From NCBI GenBank assembly GCA_947184155.2, contig CAMXCT020000371.1, forward strand, positions 36,001 through 100,000: a DNA stretch of 64,000 nucleotides, in the 5' to 3' direction. A program made the translations under genes and the position numbers. The notes under the pieces were generated by a model. The model was not told the origin of the DNA. It searched no databases and saw only the letters and a program-made list of their open reading frames with translations. Positions 46,459-56,216 of the stretch are shown piece after piece. Within the stretch, counting starts at the first letter, position 1. The number at the start of each line of letters is the position of its first letter. This DNA comes from Cladocopium goreaui. Its lineage: Eukaryota; Sar; Dinophyceae; Suessiales; Symbiodiniaceae.

Positions 46459-48765
46459 GCTCGGGATTGCTGGCAGGCTTCACAGGTCAGAAACATTGCT
46501 TCAGAATCGATGCCAGGTTCAACAGTTTTGCAGGGTTCTCCAAGTTCATCACTTGGAGGTGTTTCAAGTGCATCGCAGTACCAGTCTGGAGCTCAGCAAT
46601 TGCCAGTGATTGCAACTTCGAGTTCATCCACACAGCAAAGAGTTTCACGAATTCAGGAGATCAATGAAGATGTTTCAAAACATGATGATTTGGTCTTTGA
46701 TTTGCGCGATTCAAGTCCAAGCAGTTTTGGTGGTGCAGTTCATGTGGTTTATCATTACATTGGTGACACTTCAGATGATTCATGTTGTGAAGAGCTTTGC
46801 AATGGTGTTATTAGAACAATTGTTAGTGGTGATGGTGAATGTTCAGAGCAGCTGCATAGCATCCTCATCGACAGCGGCGCCGACGCCTCAATTTTCCCAG
46901 CGTCATTGCTTGGACTGGGAAAGCCTGCAGAGGGTGTAATTGGAAAATTATGTGATGCCCAAGGGGTTGAGATTCCAGTTGATGCAGTGCAAGACATGGA
47001 AATCCGCCTGAAGGACATTTCAGGGCGCACCATCCTTCTCAGGGAACGTGCGGCAATTTCAGACAGGGTCAGCCAACCGATCCTGTGCTATGGCCACTTG
47101 TTACAGTCTGCTTGGGGCATCAGTGGAAGTCAGCAAGCCTTAGTCCACGACTCAGTTGGAGCGCATATCCCAGTTGAAATGCAGAATCAATCACTCATTG
47201 TCCATGGAACAATCAGAGCCTTGAAGGAATGCAGTGAAGTGCCCGACAACTCTTGCGTCAGGGCGATACAGGCTGAGGTGATTGACAGCGTGTTGAATGG
47301 TGCTGTTGGCTGGGAGCTTGACTCACGTGGTTGTGGCATAGGCAGACATTTTGCTGAAAAACATCAAGGCCCGACATTGGTTAAACCTGATTTGTCTGGC
47401 AGATTCTACAGAACAACTCTGGTAGAAGGCAATGACAGAAAGTGGTATGTGACAGAGCTTTGCGAGCAACTTGAAGGTTTGATTCAGCTTGATGCAGAGT
47501 TTTATGGTTTTCGAGGCAAGCGCAATGTCATCACGTTCATAACAGATGCAGAAAAGGATCCTGTGGTGTTTGGTTTTTCACTGGTTGATGAAGGTGCTCC
47601 AGGTTTTCCAGTAAGGCCTGAAGATGACATGGATGGTGAGATTTCTGCAGATGAAGGTTTGGAAATAGCAGGCCGGGAGATTCCTGAGGGCCAATTGGTT
47701 GTACGCCCAACACCCGAAGATGAGGTGAACGTGAATGGCACCCTTTTGCGTGCCACAAGTGGATTAGCTGCGCTGAGGGCTGGATGCTCCTTCTACGGCC
47801 TTTCTTCTTCAGGGTCGAAGTCAAAATGCTTTGAAAGACTTTTGAATCATTCCAAGAAGCTGGAGTTGGACATGATCATGGCTGCTGCAAAGGAATCCAA
47901 AAGACAAGAAGAGCGCGATCCATTGGCACCAGTGAATGCTGAGGTGCCTACTGAGTTTGAGCAGAACAAGCATCGCCTGACCCACCTTCCTTTTGCCAAT
48001 TGGTGCCCATCATGCGTGGCACATAGAACCAGGCCTGATCGCCACGAAAACACGGGCGAAAGCCATGCTGGTTCAGTTCCTACAATCAGCTTTGACTACT
48101 TCTTCACGAAGTCTGATGGGCAGCCTGGAACAGAAGGTGATCCAAGCACCATTACAGCCTTGATTGTGGTGGACAGCCATACAAGTTTTGTGACATGCAT
48201 CCCACTTGAAAAGAAGGTGCAACTGGATCATGCCAACCGTGAAATTATCAAGTTCATCCAAACGCTTGGATACTCAGAGGTGATTTTGCATTGCGACAAC
48301 GAGCCCTCGATCTTACAGATCAAGAACCTTCTCCTGCGTACAAGGCAGGCAATGGGTCTCAAGACCAGAGAGAGCAGCGCCATAGCCTACGACAAGGGCA
48401 ATAGCTTGGCAGAAAATGCAGTTGGAAGAGTGCGTCCATTGGCTTGCTCACTCATGCATCAGCTTCATGGTCGCCTAGGAGTTCAATTGCAAACATCAAG
48501 TGCCATATGGTCTTGGGCACTACGACATGCTGCATGGTTGATTTCAAGGTTTTCAGTGATTAGAGGTGCAACAGCATACGAGCTTGCATATGGCCGTGTT
48601 TTCACAGGTGAGTTGTGCGAGTTTGGTGAACCCGTTTTCGGGTATGTGGTACCAGCAACAAAGGCAGCTGCAAAGTGGAAAAGGATGTTTTTTTTAGGAA
48701 AAGCAGAAGCCCAAATTCCTATGTGCTCTTTGATGGTCAAGCCATCATCCTTTCAAAGAGCGTGA
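46459..48765 (+). CDS. gag-pol: copia-2 gag 3' end, protease and integrase
   Basis: In frame with 38343 once copia-3 and one ATTTT are removed. It starts with the last CCHC half (ARDC). The aspartic protease has LIDSGADASIFPASLLG near 46860-46910. After a long linker comes the integrase zinc region (HRLTHLPFANWCPSCVAHR). The integrase core has its first Asp in SFDYFFTK, the second in LHCDNEPS and the Glu in NSLAENAVGRVR. After VPATKAAAKWKRMFFLGK the frame goes wrong and stops at 48763-48765. The true continuation (SYVLFDGQAIILSKSVRR) is in the next frame from about 48710. The indel lies near the T8 run or the following 30 bp. Confidence 0.85.
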   Translation, partial: ARDCWQASQVRNIASESMPGSTVLQGSPSSSLGGVSSASQYQSGAQQLPVIATSSSSTQQRVSRIQEINEDVSKHDDLVFDLRDSSPSSFGGAVHVVYHYIGDTSDDSCCEELCNGVIRTIVSGDGECSEQLHSILIDSGADASIFPASLLGLGKPAEGVIGKLCDAQGVEIPVDAVQDMEIRLKDISGRTILLRERAAISDRVSQPILCYGHLLQSAWGISGSQQALVHDSVGAHIPVEMQNQSLIVHGTIRALKECSEVPDNSCVRAIQAEVIDSVLNGAVGWELDSRGCGIGRHFAEKHQGPTLVKPDLSGRFYRTTLVEGNDRKWYVTELCEQLEGLIQLDAEFYGFRGKRNVITFITDAEKDPVVFGFSLVDEGAPGFPVRPEDDMDGEISADEGLEIAGREIPEGQLVVRPTPEDEVNVNGTLLRATSGLAALRAGCSFYGLSSSGSKSKCFERLLNHSKKLELDMIMAAAKESKRQEERDPLAPVNAEVPTEFEQNKHRLTHLPFANWCPSCVAHRTRPDRHENTGESHAGSVPTISFDYFFTKSDGQPGTEGDPSTITALIVVDSHTSFVTCIPLEKKVQLDHANREIIKFIQTLGYSEVILHCDNEPSILQIKNLLLRTRQAMGLKTRESSAIAYDKGNSLAENAVGRVRPLACSLMHQLHGRLGVQLQTSSAIWSWALRHAAWLISRFSVIRGATAYELAYGRVFTGELCEFGEPVFGYVVPATKAAAKWKRMFFLGKAEAQIPMCSLMVKPSSFQRA

Positions 48766-51700
48766 GGCGCATCAACACGACGTGGCGCACCCATCTGGCA
48801 TACTACTTGCATTGCAGGTGTTTTTCATGGCAATATAAGTCTGGTTTTGGAACGAGGATTTTGCCGACAATGAAAAGGCCAGTGCCGCGTTCAGTGAGCT
48901 TTGAAGTTCCTTTGGGTCCAATTGAGGACAGCCGCCTTCATGACAAAGATGCGCAGGCAGTCATCGAGTTTGCAGAGAAGGAGAAAAAGATGCAGGAGGA
49001 GATTTCTGCAATGGCTGCCAATGACCCTTTGCAAAGTGCGGCTCAGCCACAACAGGAGCTGCAATCCAAAGATGCTGCAGTTGATGTTCCTCCCAGTTTG
49101 CCTTTGGAGGTTCGAGCTCAGTCTGGACAAGCTTCAAGTTCAGCAGGCAACGTTGAAATGGATGACCCAGGACTTGCAGTGCCAGTGACACCACCTCGTG
49201 AGTATAGGATGGTAGAAAGCCCCAGATCATCTCCAGCAACAAGACCGACAGAAACTGAAGATGATGAAGTTGCGAAAAGACAGCGTGTTGAAGATGCAAA
49301 GAAACAGCGCATCAACCAGATGCGCATGGACTATGAGAAACGTCTTTCAGCTGTCAAGATTGAGCACAAAGAGTACTTCACGATGGATGCGTATGAAACA
49401 GAGCTTGATGTGGACAAAGAGATGGAGGACGAAGATGAGATATGGGCTGGAGAAGAATCTGTTGAGCTGCATGGGATTCCTGAAGGAGTCTGGTCTGACT
49501 CACCAATTGATCAGACACCGTTGCCACCTGAGAGCTGGGTTGACGAACTGGCTGACAAAGTGGAAATCCAACGCTTGTGTGCGATGCAGGTTTTGATTCC
49601 AGCAAAGCAGTTTCAAGGTGAAGTGACTGGCAGCCTCACGACAAAATTTGTGAGGGATTGGAGGCTGAAGCAATGGGGCGAGGGTGAAAATTCAAAGAAA
49701 AGGTGGATGCGCAGATCGCGCTTCGTAGCGCGAGAATTCGCAGTGTCAAAACGGTTAGATACATTTTCACCTGCGACAGGTGCCCACACTTCCAATTTGC
49801 TGCCATTGAAATACTTGTGGATGAAAAGACAAGCTGCTGAAATGGAGTCAAAAGACTATGAAGTTGTGATGGCAAGCATTGATGTTCGTGATGCATTTCT
49901 GCAGGTTGAACAAAGCCAGCCGATACTTGTGCATTTGCAAAATGAACCGTTTGTTATCAACAGGAACCTTCCAGGACAACGGCTGGGAGCTAAGCAGTGG
50001 TTTCTTCATCTCCAAGCGTTTTTGAAGGAGCGCATGGATTTTCAGTTTTCAGCAGTGCAGCCTTGCATGGCCAGGAACTCAAAAGCCACAATCCTCATTC
50101 ATGTGGATGACATACTTTTCGTTGGTTTGAAATCGTTTTGGGATGAAGTCTTCTTGAAGGAGATGCAGCAGAAGTTTTCGATTTCACATGAGCAACTGGA
50201 CGGTGTTGGCAGTAGCATCAAATTCTTGAGGCGGACGATGACTGAAACAAATGAAGGTTTGGTCATTACACCTGGAACGAATGTTGAAAAGATGGTGAGA
50301 TTGTTTGAAAAAGCTTTTGGACCAGTGCGTAGTCAGAAGACACCATGTGACCAGTCCATACAACTGCCTGACAATTCTCCCAAGCTTGACAAGAAGGATG
50401 CAACATCTTTTCGTTCTCTGGTAGGGCTTTGCTTGTACATTGCACGCGAACGTCCGGACCTCATGTTCCCGATAAAGGAGCTTGCATGTGCAATGTCATC
50501 ACCGACAGTAGCAGCACTTGGTCACTTGAGGAAGTTGGTTGGATTTATGAAACAGATGGGAGACATAGGTGTACGCTTGCATGTGCCAATGCCTGGACAG
50601 GGAAAGTTTGCTTCAGGAAGTTCTTGCAATTGGGTTTTGGAAAGTTACACAGACGCAGACTGGAGTGCCAACAGGAATCACCGCAGATCCACTTCTTGCG
50701 GAATGCATTTCCTCAACTCTTCATTTGCATACGGTAGCAGTCGGAGTCAGAAGGTGGTGAGTTTATCCAGCTGTGAAAGTGAACTTCACTCAATGGTCAG
50801 CAGCATGTGTGATGGAATTTTCATAAAAGCATGTGCAGAGTTCATCCTGAACGAGGAGGTGGAGCACATCCAGTACACCGACAGCTCATCAGCCAGACAG
50901 CTGGCATGCAGACAGGGCAGCGGACGTGTCCGCCACCTTAGCGGCAAAATCTTGTGGGCGCAGGAGAAAACAGAAGATGGCTCAGTTGTTTTGAGACAGG
51001 TTGGAACGAGCGAGAATCTTGCAGATATAGGTACAAAATGCTTGACAAGACAAAGGCTTCTGTACCTCATGCATGAAACAGGCTTGATCTATATCCCGTC
51101 CTTTGAAGATGTGGGACAGGAGGAGTTTTCGAGACATACTGAAAAGGTTGGAGGTGCTGCACAAATCAAACGGATTGCAAAGGCCATATACCGAATGTCA
51201 CTTGCGATGGGCCTTGAGCCACTCAACAGACCTACAGGCGCAATGGCATTTCCAGATGTTTGCCATGGACTGGAAGATGAGCCAAAGTACAATGCATGGT
51301 GGATTTTAACTGTGACGTTCTTATTCATCTGTGTTTTCACAATTGGTTTTCTGGCATGGAAACGTTTGAGCAAGAGAGTGCTGGAAGCAGAGATTGCGGT
51401 TGGAGGTTTGCAGGTGAGCCTAGCTGCAGTGGAACAACAACTGGCAGATCATTATGAATTTGCAGCCGAATTGGATACAAGATTGAATACAGCGGGAGAA
51501 GTGCACGATGCTTTGGTTGGAAGGCATGAAGCTTTTGAACATCAGGTCATGGAAAACCTGGTCAGCAATGAAGAAAATGCGGATTGCATCAGATACGGTT
51601 TGATGGAAATTGGAGGTTTCATCCGTACGCAGACCCTCAACAGAGAGCAGCGTAACCACATGCTGATTCAAGAACGTGCCAATTTGGTTTTATGGAATAT

Positions 51701-52070
51701 GAGACACCAGTCAGAAACAACAGATGCTGCAGAAGATGGTAATGGCCAAGAGCGTGGAGAAGAAGAATCGCCGGCAGATGATCCGGAGATATCCCCCGAC
51801 GCTGCAGTCCTGCTGGATAATCTCCGGAAAGATCAAAACAATGCACTTGCAGGTGAGCGATGGAACGAAGCTTCGCAGTTGCAACAAGCGATTGTAACGT
51901 TGTTGGATGCAACCTCAGGCCAAAATCCTGAGGGGTTATCGATGAGAGTGATCACTGCAGTCAGAAACATTGGACAAAGACTTTACAGATACCACCGTAA
52001 CAGAGGCTTGGACGAAAGAGCAGAAAGATTCTACAAATATGTCACGGATATGCAAAGCATGATGACGTGA
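48675..52070 (+). CDS. pol: copia-2 pol: RT, RNase H and C-terminal membrane extension
   Basis: Credible coding begins about 48710 (NSYVLFDG). An acidic/Gln-rich linker precedes the RT: RRSRFVAREF, MASIDVRDAFLQVEQ (catalytic Asp), NLPGQRLGAKQW and ILIHVDDILFVG (VDD). RNase H: LESYTDADWSANRN, VSLSSCESELHSMV, IQYTDSSSARQLA and SENLADIGTKCLT. Copia proteins normally end here. This one continues ~330 residues with a transmembrane segment (WWILTVTFLFICVFTIGFL, about 51298-51360) and a basic WKRLSKR stop-transfer. A heptad-like helical region (51365-51660) and an acidic tail follow, ending at TGA 52068-52070. A membrane tether or env-like role is inference. Confidence 0.85.
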   Translation: MEKDVFFRKSRSPNSYVLFDGQAIILSKSVRRINTTWRTHLAYYLHCRCFSWQYKSGFGTRILPTMKRPVPRSVSFEVPLGPIEDSRLHDKDAQAVIEFAEKEKKMQEEISAMAANDPLQSAAQPQQELQSKDAAVDVPPSLPLEVRAQSGQASSSAGNVEMDDPGLAVPVTPPREYRMVESPRSSPATRPTETEDDEVAKRQRVEDAKKQRINQMRMDYEKRLSAVKIEHKEYFTMDAYETELDVDKEMEDEDEIWAGEESVELHGIPEGVWSDSPIDQTPLPPESWVDELADKVEIQRLCAMQVLIPAKQFQGEVTGSLTTKFVRDWRLKQWGEGENSKKRWMRRSRFVAREFAVSKRLDTFSPATGAHTSNLLPLKYLWMKRQAAEMESKDYEVVMASIDVRDAFLQVEQSQPILVHLQNEPFVINRNLPGQRLGAKQWFLHLQAFLKERMDFQFSAVQPCMARNSKATILIHVDDILFVGLKSFWDEVFLKEMQQKFSISHEQLDGVGSSIKFLRRTMTETNEGLVITPGTNVEKMVRLFEKAFGPVRSQKTPCDQSIQLPDNSPKLDKKDATSFRSLVGLCLYIARERPDLMFPIKELACAMSSPTVAALGHLRKLVGFMKQMGDIGVRLHVPMPGQGKFASGSSCNWVLESYTDADWSANRNHRRSTSCGMHFLNSSFAYGSSRSQKVVSLSSCESELHSMVSSMCDGIFIKACAEFILNEEVEHIQYTDSSSARQLACRQGSGRVRHLSGKILWAQEKTEDGSVVLRQVGTSENLADIGTKCLTRQRLLYLMHETGLIYIPSFEDVGQEEFSRHTEKVGGAAQIKRIAKAIYRMSLAMGLEPLNRPTGAMAFPDVCHGLEDEPKYNAWWILTVTFLFICVFTIGFLAWKRLSKRVLEAEIAVGGLQVSLAAVEQQLADHYEFAAELDTRLNTAGEVHDALVGRHEAFEHQVMENLVSNEENADCIRYGLMEIGGFIRTQTLNREQRNHMLIQERANLVLWNMRHQSETTDAAEDGNGQERGEEESPADDPEISPDAAVLLDNLRKDQNNALAGERWNEASQLQQAIVTLLDATSGQNPEGLSMRVITAVRNIGQRLYRYHRNRGLDERAERFYKYVTDMQSMMT

Positions 52071-52150
52071 GAGAATTTGGAAATGGAGGCCGGTGCACAT
52101 TCAAAGAAAGAGTTTGGATGAATGCGCTGGTTGTCCAAAATGACGAGAAA

Positions 52151-52171
52151 CCTCCTCATTTTGAGGAGGAG
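52151..52171 (+). promoter_or_regulatory. copia-2 polypurine tract in a hairpin
   Basis: CCTCCTCA (52151-52158), loop TTT, TGAGGAGG (52162-52169), then AG and the 3' LTR. The purine arm is the expected plus-strand primer. Confidence 0.7.
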
Positions 52172-52342
52172 TGCAAAGAATTGTGCGGCCTACTCATAGC
52201 AAGGATGACACACACAAATCGAGATGTAACAGTTGTGTCACTTTCATTTACCTGTCATGGAAACTCATGATTCAGGTTTCATTTCATCGAGGCCCTTTTC
52301 GGCACAAAAGCGAGTGCATGCGTTTCTCAGTGAACCTTCGCA
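52172..52342 (+). repeat. copia-2 3' LTR
   Basis: 171 bp. Differs from the 5' LTR by T for G (CATTTACC) and C for T (AACCTTCGCA). Confidence 0.95.
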
Positions 52343-52347
52343 GTTTA
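52343..52347. repeat. copia-2 target-site duplication, right
   Basis: GTTTA, identical to 36828-36832. Confidence 0.9.
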
Positions 52348-53030
52348 TTAATTAGGGGGTATTACCCCATCAGGATTTGATACTTACATGGTAACTTCCG
52401 AATTGAACAGCTTAGGGTTTTTTAAATCCAGGGTTGAACTTATATGAACATATACGTAGACATAGACATAGACATAGACATAAATATAGATATAGATGTA
52501 GATTTAGATTTAGATATAGATATAAATATAGATATAGATACAGATATAGATATAGATACAGATATAGATATACATATAGATGAAGATGTAGATGTAGGTG
52601 TAAATGTAGATACAGATATAAATCTGGATGTGGAAATAGATGTGAATTGAGCTATAGATGCAGATATGGATGGAGGTACAGATGTAGATACATATTTGGA
52701 AATAAAGAAATTTACCGATATTGATCTCAATTTGAATACAATACGCGATTCAGATATAGGTAGCGATAAAAATCGAGTCATGGACATAGATAAAAATATA
52801 GACGTGGAAATAGAGTCAGATATAGATATCGATACAGATACACACACACACAGCTATACATATGTGTATATGTACTTGAATAATGCCAAAACTTGAGGAT
52901 TTGTTTGCGTTTTTTTTTTGTGCCTTGTGACACATTGATTCTAAAGGCAGTTGGCAAAGACAAACAAACGTTTATTTCATTGTAACTTAGACAGTTTGGA
53001 CTGGACAGTTTTTTTTTTTTAAATGTTTGT
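52348..53030. other. AT-rich spacer with hexanucleotide tract
   Basis: No gene is supportable. It contains the (GATATA)n-type tract and homopolymer T runs near 52909 and 53010. Confidence 0.5.
52455..52640 (+). repeat. hexanucleotide GATATA/GACATA repeat
   Basis: Imperfect 6-bp units (TAGACA, TAGATA, TAGATG) at 52455-52640, decaying to about 52850. The 6-bp period yields an Asp-Ile/Asp-Val ORF (52444-52650) that I treat as spurious. Confidence 0.85.
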
Positions 53031-53097
53031 TTGAGTTATTTGCTCACGGCTGAGGTGCGAGGGTTCAGACAGTTGCTCCGCCTTGAAAGATTGGCCA
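52990..53097 (+). repeat. diverged repeat module, copy 1
   Basis: GACAGTTTGGACTGGACAGTTT, then T-rich DNA, GAGTTATTTG, GAGGTGCGAGGGTTC and GCTCCGCCTTGAAAG. The same series, diverged, is at 55579-55683. Confidence 0.6.
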
Positions 53098-53119
53098 GGG
53101 GGAACTTGGAGTCAGATGG

Positions 53120-53554
53120 ATGCCTCGGGTTGGTTTCGACCTGTTTGGCAATGACGATGGTGAGGGGCTTCAAGAACGCCTTGGCATTTGCGATGCCACC
53201 TTTTGCCCTCATGACCCTGGGCCCTCTGAAGCGCAGGAGGCAGAGATGGTGGAAGACCCTGATGAGGACGTGCGTGTGTTTGAGGGCCGTGAAGCCCAAT
53301 CATTTCAAAGAGATGTTTTCGAGCAAGGTTTTTTTTTTCTGAAGGTGGGATGTCTAAGCTACAATGGGAGACTGGCGTATACGCCAAGATGCTTGGGGAA
53401 TGTTCAGAGCCAAGTCATCCTTCAAATGATTTCTGGACGCCGGTTCCTGCCAAGCCGGTTCCCACCAGGGAAGTGGCTTGAATCAGAATGTGGACGAAGC
53501 TGGACCAGCTTCCAAGCTGCGAACCTTTGCCAAGCACGTCCGGGCACTGTGTGA
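53120..53554 (+). other. uncertain ORF, 144 codons
   Basis: Open frame with an acidic middle (GPSEAQEAEMVEDPDEDV). It follows the repeat module and precedes the YR-like pseudogene. Other frames over the same DNA are open too. No family recognised; it may be part of the decayed element. Confidence 0.25.
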
Positions 53555-54480
53555 TCGGGATCACTTCGAGATGCAGGACCTCACGTGGATGAAATCCCTG
53601 GCTTGTTGGTTGGACATATTCGAGGGGTGGAGCTTGTCTGGGCAAGTAGGCAATTATGTGCTGAGCAAATTGTCGGAGAAGGAGCGAAGCGGTGATTCGA
53701 TTTGAAATAGAAATGCTTCTGCATTCGACGCCCCCAACACGGCGAAGAAATGTGGACCGAGCTTCAAGCCTACAGCAAATGGACTTCAGAGCGCTGGGTG
53801 GCTTGGTGGCTGCTGGAAGTACCACAATGCTGCTGCTGGAAGTACCACAATGCTGGCTTGCGTTGATGTAATCCAGGCACGTTCAGGACGCAAGTTCGTG
53901 GGCAAAAACTTGGTCCGCAGTCAAACTCTTCCGCTAAATCTTTGGGGCTTCGTTTAGGTGGAGGAACGAAATCCTTGGGCCCATGCTGGTTGGACTGAGT
54001 GGGCTCGAGCATTGACTGGCGACGGGGTCAAACTCTTAGAGTCGCGGTTGCCCTGTGACAAGAACATCCCGGACAAGTACTTCCTGGGGGGCGTGCTCTT
54101 CGTTTTGTGCTCGAGAGCGCGTTGGGGCGACCTAAGCTGCATGCAGGCTGTGGAGTTCGACATCATAGAGGTCTCTTCAAGCCCCTTCGGGTTCCGCGAA
54201 AGCTAAACCACAATCCACAAGACGTCCAACACGGAAGAGAGGAAGGCCATGTACATGCGCTATGTGGCGCCGGGCGTTGGCCTTGGAGAGACGCATTGGG
54301 GCCTGGAAAGACGTCTTGTGGGAGCTTAGCCTGTTATATCAAGGCGAGGCTTTTGGTCCCATCTGTCGTGCACCTTCAGCGGATGGAAACTTCACCAAAA
54401 ACGCATTGACCAGCAAAGGTGCTACTCTTGGGACCTTTTCTCCAAACCTCTACGAGAGCTTTGCGGTTTGCTCCTGAACA
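53478..54480 (+). pseudogene. degenerate tyrosine-recombinase-like gene of a YR retroelement
   Basis: Fragments in two frames resemble the recombinase domain I associate with dinoflagellate YR elements. They are FAKHVRALCDRDHFEMQDL (53520-53580), then after stops KYFLGGVLFVLCSRARWGDL (54075-54135, with the Arg-Trp catalytic region) and IHKTSNTEERKAMYMRYV. Shifted pieces give VAPGVGLGE, FGPICRAPSADGNFTKNAL and LTSKGAT. At least two stops or shifts intervene, and no His-x-x-Arg or Tyr end was found, so it is truncated and dead. A 24-bp duplication (TGCTGGAAGTACCACAATGC) lies near 53813-53860. Confidence 0.5.
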
Positions 54481-55486
54481 TCAAGGAGGGCAAATTCGTC
54501 CCAGATGGCACGAGATGTGGCTCAGTGGGCCCCAACTTGAGCTTACGCTTCGACCAGCCGAGTTGTGCCGTCGAACGTGGTGGCCCCACCATGGGCATTA
54601 AGTCGGAGGTGTGGAAAAAAACACTGGCCAGGACTTTGATCCGAATAACCTTTTCAAGGAGAAAGAACTTGAGATGGAGGGCCGTCGAGAAGCTCGCCAA
54701 ACTGAAGGGCATGACTTTGCCATGGTAATCGAGTGTGCCGAGCGAGGGAATCACTGCAGTGGGATCTTGCCCGTCGACTTCGCCATGATACTCGAGAGTG
54801 CCGAGCGAGGGAGACATTGCAGTGGGATCTTACCCATGGGCTTGATTTTCCAAAACCCCATGAGTTTCTGAAAGAAGTGTGCTCCTTCCATTTGGTCATG
54901 GAAAGCAACAAGGAGATCATCCACATACAGTAGGAATAAAATGAAACCTTTTGAGGCCGAAATTCGAAACAGCGTGCTTTCGAACGTGTCTTATCCACGC
55001 CATCTCATACACCGTTTTTTGGAGCTCCAAAAAAAAAGAAGGGGGCCTTCGCAAGCCATTCAATGCCTTGTACAACAAGACAACGACCCTCAAACCACCA
55101 ATGGTCATGCTGGAAGGCATAAAAGTACCAAGTCGCACGCGCCCGGCTCAACCGGAACGTTGATAAATGCACGCTCACGTCCGCTGCGAGGAGGTTCAAA
55201 GCTTCAATGACCGACACAACCACGACGCACCTGAAACCATCCAAGGAAGAGGTCGGTGCATATTTGCCCGCATTCAGCGCGAATGCACTCCCATGGCGAA
55301 ATCCCTTACCACGATTCTGCAGCAGGAAGTTCCTTCGCGTATTTTAGCACTGGATTTGCCGCCTGAGAGTTTAAGGGCGCGTGTGAAAAAATTGCGACGG
55401 ATATTCGACACCGCCCAAGCTAGAAGGTGACACCCTCTTGAAGGAGGGGGAGGTGGAACTGTGTGTGGAGCCTGAACTTCGCTCAG
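54481..55486. other. no intact gene; short duplication inside
   Basis: About 1 kb after the YR-like remnant with only short overlapping ORFs on both strands. The 63-bp tandem duplication at 54716-54841 is the clearest structure. A short protein-like run (PSRILALDLPPESLRARVKK, about 55325-55390) ends at 55430 and may be element debris. Confidence 0.4.
54716..54841 (+). repeat. 63-bp tandem duplication
   Basis: Units 54716-54778 and 54779-54841 share GTGCCGAGCGAGGGA and TGCAGTGGGATCTT. 63 is a multiple of three. Confidence 0.8.
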
Positions 55487-55522
55487 TTCGGTTGAAAAAA
55501 CCGTGAGCGTCAGCATTTGCAG
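55487..55522 (+). repeat. short repeat module, copy 1
   Basis: TTCGGTTGAAAAAACCGTGA followed by GCGTCAGCATTTGCAG; diverged copy at 56057-56091. Confidence 0.6.
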
Positions 55523-55578
55523 TTTTTATTGAAAATGGGTGCATCTTGCATTCAATCGACGATGTCAGATGAAACTTG

Positions 55579-55683
55579 GACAGCTTGGACTGGACAGTTT
55601 GAATTCTTTGTTTTTTTTGAGTTACTTGGTCAAGGGTGAGGTGGGAGGGTTCGGGCGATTGCCCCGCCTTGAAGGAGTGGCTC
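55579..55683 (+). repeat. diverged repeat module, copy 2
   Basis: GACAGCTTGGACTGGACAG through GCCCCGCCTTGAAGGAGTGG; matches 52990-53097. Confidence 0.6.
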
Positions 55684-56142
55684 ACCCGCCACCTATGCAG
55701 CAGCACCATCGAGCAAATCAGCGCTTGGTGGCACATCTGCACAAGCCATCTGCAAGGCCTTCAGCGCCTGGCAACGCTCCAGCACCTAGTGACATCCACC
55801 CTGATCCAATTAGATGAGGTAGGTTACCGTGCAGAGACCTACCCGTGGATAAATGCCAACTGGCTGCAGCGCATTGAAGCGTCGCGCCAGTCAATGATTG
55901 ACTTTGACGCTTTCTGTCAAAGCAAATCAATCACGTGCTGGAGTCTTTCCGCAATATGTATCGGGAGCAGGATTCCACCAGCACATTGCTCAATAAGGCT
56001 GCCCTACCGTACGGTGGAAGGGGGCGTGAGATGCAAGAAACCTGGACTTTTCCCATTTCGGTTGAAAAACAGTGAGCGTCAGCGTTTGCAGATTTTTTTG
56101 AGCATGAGCGCGTCGGAGAATGAATGTGTGGAAGAGACATAA
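55636..56142 (+). CDS. hypothetical 168-aa protein
   Basis: ATG 55636 lies inside repeat module copy 2. The protein has a helical middle (WLTRHLCSSTIEQISAWWHI, LQHLVTSTLIQLDEVGYRAE) and a basic tail. It ends at TAA 56140-56142, passing through the second short module (56057-56091). No family recognised. Overlap with both repeat modules suggests it belongs to a repeat family rather than a host gene. Confidence 0.35.
   Translation: MRWEGSGDCPALKEWLTRHLCSSTIEQISAWWHICTSHLQGLQRLATLQHLVTSTLIQLDEVGYRAETYPWINANWLQRIEASRQSMIDFDAFCQSKSITCWSLSAICIGSRIPPAHCSIRLPYRTVEGGVRCKKPGLFPFRLKNSERQRLQIFLSMSASENECVEET
56057..56091 (+). repeat. short repeat module, copy 2
   Basis: TTCGGTTGAAAAACAGTGAG followed by CGTCAGCGTTTGCAG; matches 55487-55522. 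Confidence 0.6.
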
Positions 56143-56216
56143 ATGAACATGTTGCCGCGATTTTGTTTCTCAGCTATGGATGCGGGGCTGCTTAATATAT
56201 TTATATTTTTTCAAAT

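Larger units (their letters stand above)
36833..52342 (+). mobile_element. copia-2: Ty1/copia-type LTR retrotransposon
   Basis: Element bounded by 171-bp LTRs (TG...CA, two differences) and a perfect 5-bp target duplication GTTTA (36828-36832, 52343-52347). It has a primer site, gag with CCHC, protease, integrase, RT, RNase H and a C-terminal membrane extension. It is about 7.4 kb without copia-3, which sits inside its gag zinc knuckle. Nonsense codons in gag and a frameshift in pol suggest it is inactive unless recoded. Confidence 0.93.

Noticed and set aside
52444..52896. An Asp-Ile-rich acidic protein
   Set aside because: Produced by the GATATA hexanucleotide repeat; no flanking coding sequence.
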